Shown: one piece after another, positions 1-6,189 of the stretch | Layout: each line of letters starts with the position of its first letter | Numbering within the stretch: position 1 is the stretch's first letter | The notes under the pieces: generated by a model | The model's input: only the letters and a program-made list of their open reading frames with translations | Database searches by the model: none | Told to the model about the DNA's origin: nothing | Position numbers and translations under genes: made by a program | From: an uncultured delta proteobacterium | GTDB taxonomy: Bacteria > UBA10199 > GCA-002796325 > 1-14-0-20-49-13 | DNA: 9,152 bases | Direction of reading: 5' to 3' | Assembly: GCA_903868375.1 (NCBI GenBank) | Contig: CAIPVD010000052.1 | Location: 1 to 9,152, forward strand

Positions 1-278
1 CCTTCTTCTTCTTTGAACGTTAGCTTTTGGCCCATTGCCTCTGGGATGAAGAGGATATCGGAGAACACGATAACCGCGTCCATCTTGTAGCGCAGCCATG
101 GCTGCAACGATGCTTCAGCTGCTAGTTCCGGCGTCTTGCACATTTCGATAAAGCCGTGCCGCGCACGTAGCAGCCTGTATTCTGGGAGATATCTACCCGC
201 CTGGCGCATTAACCAAACCGGCGGCCTATCGACCGGTTTTCTGGCGCACGCATTTAAAAATCGTTCCTTAGAGTTCAT
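1..278 (-). CDS. hemE: Uroporphyrinogen decarboxylase, N-terminal part (cut by window edge)
   Basis: Decarboxylates the four acetate side chains of uroporphyrinogen III to give coproporphyrinogen III, a cytoplasmic, cofactor-free step of haem synthesis. Reading from the ATG at 278, 92 codons are visible before the left edge. The family signature PVWLMRQAGRYLPEYR spans residues 20-35, with the substrate-binding arginines R25 and R29, and the motif VFSDIL places the conserved catalytic aspartate at D74. LQPWLRY and IPEAMG follow in the usual order and spacing. The start fits the family, in which only about 20 residues precede the signature. There is no good Shine-Dalgarno site; a promoter lies so close to the ATG that a leaderless mRNA is predicted. 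The gene diverges from a small lipoprotein gene, which suggests no shared function. The C-terminal three quarters are outside the window, so integrity cannot be judged. Confidence 0.95.
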   Translation of the reverse strand, partial: MNSKERFLNACARKPVDRPPVWLMRQAGRYLPEYRLLRARHGFIEMCKTPELAAEASLQPWLRYKMDAVIVFSDILFIPEAMGQKLTFKEEE

Positions 279-314
279 GTGCGCCTATATAGGCAAATGG
301 AGAGCTAAAAACAA
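279..314 (-). promoter_or_regulatory. Predicted hemE promoter, leaderless type
   Basis: On the minus strand, TTGTTT (314-309), a 17-base spacer and TATATA (291-286) are followed by only 7 bases before the hemE ATG at 278. A start site about 7 bases after the -10 would fall on or next to the ATG, leaving no 5' leader. The -35 is weak (three of six consensus bases). The spacer length and -10 position match two other promoters in this window, which raises confidence. Confidence 0.5.
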
Positions 315-330
315 GTGGATTAAACACCTC

Positions 331-367
331 TTGAACGATATAAAGGGTAATGCTAGTATATCATTAT
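331..367 (+). promoter_or_regulatory. Predicted promoter of the small lipoprotein gene, leaderless type
   Basis: TTGAAC (331-336), a 17-base spacer and TAGTAT (354-359) form a sigma70-like promoter. TGC immediately before the -10 gives an extended -10. Eight bases separate the -10 from the ATG at 368, so transcription should begin at or within about two bases of the start codon. It is back to back with the hemE promoter: the two -35 boxes are 16 bases apart, so a single regulator bound between them could affect both. Confidence 0.5.
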
Positions 368-787
368 ATGAAGAAACTCTTTATGCTTATGGCGGGCTTG
401 GCTCTGATGGCGTGTGCGTGCAGCGGGAACGACGACAGTTCCACGCAATCGGTGCAGGATATGTTGCTTCAGCCGCCCAAGGTTGTTGCATCTCTTCCAT
501 ATACCATTATGGGTAAGGTAACGTGCAAGGCCTGTAAGACGACCGATCAGATGTGGATAGAGATCAAGGATGAAGCCGATACCAATTTTTTAACGACCGA
601 AAAGCCTGCGTGGCGCGGCAATTTTGGCGATGGGTCATTCAAGGTGGTCCCTTTAATAATTCCCAACACTAATTACCTTGTTAGAATTTCTGTCGGTAGC
701 GTTTGCCCCGCCGGTTGCCCGTTGCAATCTTACACCTCACCTGCCGGCAATGCCGATCCGATACAGATGAAGATAACTATCGACTAG
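368..787 (+). CDS. Small cysteine-rich lipoprotein, possible beta-sandwich domain
   Basis: A 139-residue predicted lipoprotein of unknown function. The N-terminus is a lipoprotein signal: MKK, a hydrophobic stretch at residues 4-14 and a lipobox LMAC with C16 as the likely lipidated residue (C18 follows two residues later). The mature part has a CKAC pair (C53, C56) and a CPAGC pair (C113, C117). Spacing of IMGKV, GNFGDGSFKV and TNYLVRISVG resembles short carboxypeptidase-regulatory-like or Ig-like beta-sandwich domains, but the match is weak. An upstream in-frame ATG at 350 lies inside the predicted promoter, and the AAAGGG before it is only 2 bases away, so 368 is preferred. The last 11 bases overlap the end of the convergent exporter gene. 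The CxxC could be redox-active or bind metal, but nothing in the sequence decides this. Confidence 0.75.
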   Translation: MKKLFMLMAGLALMACACSGNDDSSTQSVQDMLLQPPKVVASLPYTIMGKVTCKACKTTDQMWIEIKDEADTNFLTTEKPAWRGNFGDGSFKVVPLIIPNTNYLVRISVGSVCPAGCPLQSYTSPAGNADPIQMKITID

Positions 788-3446
788 GTTTGATCAATTT
801 CAGGGCGCAAGGAAGAATTATCATCGATCCTATAAAGCAGGTAAGCGTTCCAAGCGTCATAATAAGCCCCAAAGAAGCGATTCCCTGATGCCTGGCAAAT
901 ATAAGAGTTCCGAAACTTGCAAATGTGGTGAGCGATGTTAATAGCACTGCAGTTCCCATCGAACGCATCATAACGCTATCCACGCTCTGCAGGTCCTTCT
1001 CTTTAATGTAGCGATGGATTATCTGAACGGCGTTATCGACGCCAATGCCCAGAAGAATGGGGATGCCGAAGAAGTTCGCCATGTTGAAACGAATGTGGAA
1101 AAGGCCCATAAGTTCTAAGAGCCAGAAAACGCCTAAGCCAAGCGGCATCAGGGCAAGGGCTGCCAGGCTGAATTTTCTGAAATCTGCAGCAACGATTATA
1201 ATTATCGCAAGCATTGCAAAGAGGGCGGCCTGTCTGAAGCTTTTCTGCAAAAGGTTGCCGGATTCATAAACTTCTATCGGAACGCCGGTAACGTTCGGAT
1301 CGATCGACCTGATATCTTTAATGAACGCTTCCATCTTGGCAGGGTCCCAGATGTCTTCTTTTGGATATGCATAGACCGTGTATCTGCCGGTCGTTTCGCT
1401 TACATAGCGCCTTCTTATCGAATCGGGCATGTCGGTTATGGCGATAGGTTCGGGATTAAAACCGCTCTTAAGCATATCTACATTGTGACGGAGGTCTTTA
1501 AGAAACTCGCCTTCGAACGCCGCAATTCGCGCTTCGTGCCCAACGACGAGCTGAAGCGCATCTTCCGCTTTTTTTGAGACCGCCTCAAGCGCCTCTACCG
1601 CATCTGTTTCGCCTGCGGAAAATGCCATCTCGGTTAAATGAGCCAAGTTCTTTCTAAATAACTCCAGCTGTTTGTTCAGGTCCTTTGCTTCCAATATTAT
1701 CCTGCCGATATCCGGCAGCGTGAGCGCATTTGAAGGCTTTGCCGAAACGCCCTTCTTGAAATCCTGCACCATCTTGATCTTTAATTCCTGATCTTCCGGC
1801 ACTACCTCGGAGATGGTTTCTACCTTTCCAATTGTCGGAAGAGCCCGAAGTTTTTGCGCGAGCGTGTAAGAATCTTCCTTGCTTGAGACGATGAACGGGA
1901 CGAACCACGTTGACTGCGCCGATTCCTCGATTATCTTCTTTTCATATTTAACGGATTCCAAGCCCCTTGCCTGAAGTTCCAGAAGATTGTTGTTAAAACC
2001 TATCTTCGCGATACCGATGGCGCCGGCAATGGATAGTATCGTTACCGCGATAATGACAGATCTCGGACGCTTGTAGAAAAAGTTAAACGCCTTAAGGTTC
2101 ACCTTTAATGTCGTGTGAAGTTTTTCGGGGTTCTTGCCTTTGTCGAGCAGGTACATGAGCGCGGGCAGAAGCGTGAACATGTTTGCAAGGATTATAAGTA
2201 TGCCGAAACCTGCGATGAAACCCAATTCTTTAAGTGCAAGAAAATCTGTTAAACACATTGCAAAGAACGATGCGGCAATGGCTGCGCAGGCCGTCATGTT
2301 CCCTTTGCCCGTTTGAGTTATGCATGTTTCTATCGCCTGTCGAACATTCTTGTGAGCGGCCAGGTCTTCTCTGTAGCGCGAAACTATCTGAAGCCCGAAT
2401 TCAATTCCGGCGCCAACGAGTATCACGCCAAAGACGATCGAGAGAATGTTTAGGTGGCCGATGGCCAGCGTTATGAACCCGAACGTTTGAGCGACGCCGC
2501 ACATAAGCGCTACTGCCGCCATGGCGGGGCGCGTCGGGCGCCTGAAATATGCGATGAAGATAAGTGTTACGATAAGAAGTGCGACTATCGTGGCATATGT
2601 CATGTCGGAATCGGAAACGCTCATTTCATCGGCGGCAAGCACTGGGCGGCCTGTCAATCCCGCCTTAACATCAGGGAATTCTTTCCTCGTTTCGGCAATG
2701 GCTGCGCGTATTTTTTTAAGAGGCTCCTCGATCACCGCAAGCGTTTTGTAATCCTTTTGCGGCATTATCATGATGAACAAGAGCTTGCCGTTCTCCGAAA
2801 GAAGATAGCCTTCTTCGTCGTAGGTGCGGTCGCTGGCGAAAAATGCCTGCTGAAGGAACGGAGAATATGCGGTTCCATCTTTTGCCGCCGAAGTTATTCC
2901 GTCCAGGAGTTTATCTAAAAAGCGAAACCCAAGTTCCAGCTGCTTTTGATTCTCTTTGCCGGCGCCGGTTGCGGGGAGGTGTTCTATCTCGCCGTTCATC
3001 ATGCCAAATACATCGGACAGGCTATCTATCTTGTCCATCTTCGGCATGTATTCGCCGATAGCGCGAAGTTGGTCTGTTGGGATGTAGAGTAGGAAACTCT
3101 TTTCAAGCTTTGGATTGCTTACCTGATACGTGACCTCTTTTATGTCCTGAAGCGTTTCTAGTTTTTTCGCCAGCGCCTTAACGAACTGCTTTGCCTTTGG
3201 AAGGTCATTGCCGGTTTCGACCACCGCATACATATATTCCTGGTCGCCGAACTCGCGAATGTAATCTTTGTAGTGCTTGTGATATTCGAGCTTTTCAGAA
3301 ACAAGGTCGTCCTGGTCGGTGTTCATCTGCAACTTTGCAGTTGAAAGTATGATGCTGCCGACAGTTAGCGCCGCCGCAATGCCAAGCACCCAAAGCGGAT
3401 ATTTGATAACGATTTTAGCTATTGAATTAAGAAATTTTGTACGCAT
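777..3446 (-). CDS. RND/MMPL-superfamily exporter, HpnN-like
   Basis: An 889-residue inner-membrane transporter, probably proton-driven, with the two-fold RND architecture. TM1 is at residues 15-37, followed by a large periplasmic domain (40-280) and TM2-6 (281-435). The second half repeats this: TM7 at 460-482, a periplasmic domain (485-735) and TM8-12 (737-886). The TM4 motif GAGIEFGLQIVSRY (E349) and the TM10 motif GIGVDNAVQIIHRY (D804) are typical of MMPL-type members and mark the expected proton-relay positions. Length and layout suit HpnN-like exporters, which move hopanoids or other lipids to the outer membrane; they are much shorter than AcrB-type drug pumps. It begins 12 bases after the aminotransferase stop with only a weak GGCGG, so translational coupling is likely. 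No membrane-fusion protein or TolC partner is adjacent, which also argues against a tripartite drug pump. The substrate is inferred from context. Confidence 0.9.
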   Translation of the reverse strand: MRTKFLNSIAKIVIKYPLWVLGIAAALTVGSIILSTAKLQMNTDQDDLVSEKLEYHKHYKDYIREFGDQEYMYAVVETGNDLPKAKQFVKALAKKLETLQDIKEVTYQVSNPKLEKSFLLYIPTDQLRAIGEYMPKMDKIDSLSDVFGMMNGEIEHLPATGAGKENQKQLELGFRFLDKLLDGITSAAKDGTAYSPFLQQAFFASDRTYDEEGYLLSENGKLLFIMIMPQKDYKTLAVIEEPLKKIRAAIAETRKEFPDVKAGLTGRPVLAADEMSVSDSDMTYATIVALLIVTLIFIAYFRRPTRPAMAAVALMCGVAQTFGFITLAIGHLNILSIVFGVILVGAGIEFGLQIVSRYREDLAAHKNVRQAIETCITQTGKGNMTACAAIAASFFAMCLTDFLALKELGFIAGFGILIILANMFTLLPALMYLLDKGKNPEKLHTTLKVNLKAFNFFYKRPRSVIIAVTILSIAGAIGIAKIGFNNNLLELQARGLESVKYEKKIIEESAQSTWFVPFIVSSKEDSYTLAQKLRALPTIGKVETISEVVPEDQELKIKMVQDFKKGVSAKPSNALTLPDIGRIILEAKDLNKQLELFRKNLAHLTEMAFSAGETDAVEALEAVSKKAEDALQLVVGHEARIAAFEGEFLKDLRHNVDMLKSGFNPEPIAITDMPDSIRRRYVSETTGRYTVYAYPKEDIWDPAKMEAFIKDIRSIDPNVTGVPIEVYESGNLLQKSFRQAALFAMLAIIIIVAADFRKFSLAALALMPLGLGVFWLLELMGLFHIRFNMANFFGIPILLGIGVDNAVQIIHRYIKEKDLQSVDSVMMRSMGTAVLLTSLTTFASFGTLIFARHQGIASLGLIMTLGTLTCFIGSMIILPCALKLIKPSR

Positions 3447-3458
3447 GATCCGCCATAA

Positions 3459-4874
3459 TTACGCCGAAAGTGCATGCTTTGCAAGTTGATAACCGACCTC
3501 CCAGGCGCCGCCGGGGAAGCGGTGGCAGTCGGAGAGTACCGCATCGAACGCGGTTAGGAAATGTTCCACGTCTTTATCGTTTATGCAAAGAGGTGGAAGA
3601 AGTTTTACGATATCGCAATTGTGGCCAGTCACTTGCGTGAGTATCCGGTGCTTAGAAAGTAGCGGAACTACGACCATTTGGCCAAACAGACCGGAGTTGA
3701 CCTTGTGTATCAGGTCCCAGCCAATTTTGAGCTTTAACGATTTTGGACGGTTGAACTCGATAGCTATTATAAGTCCCTTGCCGCGAACATCAGATAGCAT
3801 TTCGTATTTATCCTTCATCGAGTTCAGGCCATCGACTATCTGCTGGCCGCGAAGTGCGGCGTTTGCAATGAGTCCTTCTTCTTCCAAAACCTGCAGCGTA
3901 GTGATCCCCGCCATCATTGCGAGCGTGTTTCTCCCGAACGTGTTCGAATGTACCACGCACCTATCCATCTTCGAATAGACCTTGTTGTAGATGTTCCTGT
4001 GGTAGCAGATTGCTCCAACTGGGACAAAGCCGCCAGATAAGGCTTTGGCGATAGTGACGATGTCTGGCGATATTCCAAAATGTTCGAATGCAAACCATTT
4101 GCCGGTGCGCCCAAGGCCCGTTTGAACTTCGTCGGCTATCATTAATGTGCCGTACTTTCGGCAAAGCTCCTGCGCTGCTTTTAAATAATCGGCTGGTGCA
4201 TAGTAAACGCCTTTTCCCTGGATCGCTTCGAAGATAAATGCCGCCGTATCTTTTTTTGCCAGCTCATATTCAAGAACGGCTAGATCGCCTTGCGGAACCG
4301 ATGTGCAACCTGGAAGCAATTCGCCGAACCCGTTCTTGAATTCATCGTTGCCGTTCAAGGCGAGTGAACCGGTGGTAAGGCCGTGGAACGCGTGTTCGAG
4401 ATATAATATTTTATCTCTTCCAGTTGCGCAGCGTGCGAACTTTATCGCGCCTTCATTAGCTTCAGTTCCGGAATTCGTAAAGAAGACGGTATCTAGCTTC
4501 GTGCTGGCGTATGAACGTGTTGATGCGCCGGCGTCTATCGACTGATTCAGTTTTTCCAAAAGTTTTTCGGCGAGGACTCCCGCTAGAAGCGGCGCGTCCA
4601 TCTGCACCATGCTGGCGGTGTCCATGTCGATAGCTTCGTGAAGCGCTTTTTTAAGTTTTGGATGATTTCTGCCCATGCTGAATACGCCGTAGCCGGAGAG
4701 AAAGTCCAGGTACTGGTGGCCGTCGTTGTCGTAAAGGTACTGGCCTTCAGCCTTAACGTAGGTCTTGTCGAAGCCTATAGTCCTAAGCACCTTAACCAGC
4801 TGGGGATTGATATGCTTTGCGAAGAGATCGTGTTGTTCTTTTAACCGAGAGTCATATATGTCTTGTATGTTCAT
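3459..4874 (-). CDS. Class III PLP-dependent aminotransferase, possibly HpnO-like
   Basis: A 471-residue fold-type I aminotransferase of the ornithine/acetylornithine/putrescine group, cytoplasmic. Visible motifs: NSGTEAN (134-140) for cofactor phosphate binding; HAFHG (161-165); IADEVQTGLGRTG (246-258), where D248 contacts the pyridine nitrogen; and IAKALSGG (275-282), where K277 should form the Schiff base. All key residues are present, so the enzyme should be active. The family includes HpnO, which makes aminobacteriohopanetriol, and the downstream HpnN-like exporter favours a lipid-linked amine role, but the substrate cannot be read from the motifs. A polar low-complexity stretch at about 110-126 may be a surface insertion. 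A TTG at 4910 would add 12 residues, but it forms the predicted -35 box, so ATG 4874 is chosen. No Shine-Dalgarno site precedes it; a leaderless mRNA is predicted. Confidence 0.9.
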   Translation of the reverse strand: MNIQDIYDSRLKEQHDLFAKHINPQLVKVLRTIGFDKTYVKAEGQYLYDNDGHQYLDFLSGYGVFSMGRNHPKLKKALHEAIDMDTASMVQMDAPLLAGVLAEKLLEKLNQSIDAGASTRSYASTKLDTVFFTNSGTEANEGAIKFARCATGRDKILYLEHAFHGLTTGSLALNGNDEFKNGFGELLPGCTSVPQGDLAVLEYELAKKDTAAFIFEAIQGKGVYYAPADYLKAAQELCRKYGTLMIADEVQTGLGRTGKWFAFEHFGISPDIVTIAKALSGGFVPVGAICYHRNIYNKVYSKMDRCVVHSNTFGRNTLAMMAGITTLQVLEEEGLIANAALRGQQIVDGLNSMKDKYEMLSDVRGKGLIIAIEFNRPKSLKLKIGWDLIHKVNSGLFGQMVVVPLLSKHRILTQVTGHNCDIVKLLPPLCINDKDVEHFLTAFDAVLSDCHRFPGGAWEVGYQLAKHALSA

Positions 4875-4910
4875 GGGGCGCCATATAGCAACTGGTGGGG
4901 GACATATCAA
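4875..4910 (-). promoter_or_regulatory. Predicted promoter of the aminotransferase-exporter operon, leaderless type
   Basis: On the minus strand, TTGATA (4910-4905, five of six consensus bases), a 17-base spacer and TATATG (4887-4882) with TGC just before it form an extended -10 promoter. Seven bases separate the -10 from the ATG at 4874, so the mRNA should start at or next to the start codon. The -35 lies 33 bases downstream of the preceding porin stop, and no terminator is visible between them, so read-through from the porins is also possible. Confidence 0.6.
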
Positions 4911-4920
4911 GAATTATTCT
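4910..4920. promoter_or_regulatory. Short inverted repeat abutting a -35 box
   Basis: AGAAT-T-ATTCT is an 11-base inverted repeat with 5-base arms and a one-base centre. It touches the upstream edge of the predicted -35 of the aminotransferase promoter. This is an operator-like position, but the arms are short and A+T-rich, so chance is a real alternative. Confidence 0.2.
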
Positions 4921-4943
4921 ATGACGAGGAAGGCTAGCTATCT

Positions 4944-6176
4944 TTAGAACGATGTTGAAAGTTGTGTCCCGAGGTAATGGGTGCGTACGGGTTCCGCGCT
5001 TGTAACATCGTTGTAAGATGCCCTCATCGAGTAGGCCACCTGTATCTTGGCGTTGTTGCCGTGGATATAGTAGTTTAATCCGCCGCCTACTTGGTAAGAA
5101 TCGTTGTGAGGGCCTTGTCTGAATATCTGCGCGCCTACTGCGGCAATTTCAAACTTGTTTGGGATGATAAAATAACCGCCGTTCACATAGTAGCCTAAGT
5201 CGTCTAGCATAAGCAGCCCAAATGGCGCTGTTCCTAGCGAATCGAGATATGTCCTTCGCCCGAACATTTCGGAGTTGATAGAGAAGCCGCGCCATCTAAA
5301 CGCGCCGCTAAGCGCTCCGGTCAGGATGCGGCGTACCACGGCGCCGTTATAGGGGTCGGTCCTGGGCCCTTGATAATCTCCGCCGATACTTACCGTAAGC
5401 TTTGGATGTTCCGAGTAGGGAAGGTCCATTTCTATTCCAGGGACCGGATCTAAGATGTTCATGCCCACTCGAAGCCCAGCTGAAGCCTTCTTGTTGAAAT
5501 TAAGGTCGGTGTTGCTTTCAACACCACCGGATGGCTGCTGAATAACGACCGCTCCCGCCGCGGTGCAATCTGCTGGGATACATTGTTTAGGTTTTGTCTG
5601 TGAAGCGCCGTTCGTTACTGCAAAGTCGTAAAGGAATTTCCCTATTGTCCCATTAAGCTGAAGTCCTAACCCACTGGGGTTCCCGAACGATGAACGAAGC
5701 GGCGAAAGTGGTGTGCCTCCGTCCTTTTGCGTCTTTGGAAGGGGTGGCTCCAACAAAAGAAGGCCTGTTGAGCTAAAGTCAAAGCCTAGCGGAAGGCCAA
5801 CGGTTCCACCTGTTACCTGAAATTCCTTTGCGAACTTGTATCCAGCCAGTGCGTTATAAATATTGACCGATTGGAATTGTGCGCTGGACGTGCTGTATTC
5901 GAATTCCAATTTTGACCACGCCTTTTCTTCTATGAACGCTGTAAATCCAAGTCTTGCACGGCGGATGGAGAACGTCCAGTTAGTATCGGATGCCGCCTTG
6001 CTATAGTAGACGCGTCCTTGCAACCTTCCGGTCATGACAAGTTTGAAGGTGTTGTCGCTTGTCTTAAGATAAAATCCGTTATTATAGCCGGCGTTGTCGT
6101 CATCAGCGTGGGCTAACGATGTAAAAGTAAGAATGGTCGCGATCGATATTAATATTAATAATGCAATTTTTTTCAT
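4944..6176 (-). CDS. OprP-like outer-membrane porin, shorter paralogue
   Basis: A 410-residue predicted outer-membrane beta-barrel of the phosphate-selective porin O/P type. A signal peptide occupies residues 1-24, ending in AHA before DDDN. The barrel opens with GFYLKTSDNTFKLVMTGRLQ (34-53) and FSIRRARLGF (69-78), the typical first strands of this family, and ends in STSF; a C-terminal Phe is the usual signal for barrel assembly. C199 and C204 sit in a CIPADC loop probably closed by a disulfide. It is closely similar to the upstream porin over its whole length, so the pair arose by tandem duplication. AAGGGA, overlapping the upstream stop codon, lies 7 bases before the ATG, so the two are co-transcribed and probably translationally coupled. 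The family includes phosphate and pyrophosphate channels, but related proteins carry other solutes, so phosphate specificity is not claimed. Confidence 0.85.
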   Translation of the reverse strand: MKKIALLILISIATILTFTSLAHADDDNAGYNNGFYLKTSDNTFKLVMTGRLQGRVYYSKAASDTNWTFSIRRARLGFTAFIEEKAWSKLEFEYSTSSAQFQSVNIYNALAGYKFAKEFQVTGGTVGLPLGFDFSSTGLLLLEPPLPKTQKDGGTPLSPLRSSFGNPSGLGLQLNGTIGKFLYDFAVTNGASQTKPKQCIPADCTAAGAVVIQQPSGGVESNTDLNFNKKASAGLRVGMNILDPVPGIEMDLPYSEHPKLTVSIGGDYQGPRTDPYNGAVVRRILTGALSGAFRWRGFSINSEMFGRRTYLDSLGTAPFGLLMLDDLGYYVNGGYFIIPNKFEIAAVGAQIFRQGPHNDSYQVGGGLNYYIHGNNAKIQVAYSMRASYNDVTSAEPVRTHYLGTQLSTSF

Positions 6177-6183
6177 CTAAAGG

Positions 6184-6189
6184 TCCCTT
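6184..6189 (-). promoter_or_regulatory. Shine-Dalgarno site of the downstream porin, overlapping the upstream stop
   Basis: AAGGGA on the minus strand shares bases with the TAA stop of the upstream porin (6190-6188) and lies 7 bases before the ATG at 6176. Ribosomes finishing the first porin would be placed to start the second. Confidence 0.7.

Noticed and set aside
136..516. Plus-strand open frame across hemE and the start of the small lipoprotein
   Set aside because: It runs antisense to the unmistakable HemE N-terminus and then out of frame through the lipoprotein; its translation has no family features.
2454..2918. A 154-codon open frame on the plus strand inside the exporter gene
   Set aside because: It is antisense to a clear 889-residue transporter with intact motifs in both halves, and its own translation shows no recognisable domain or signal peptide.
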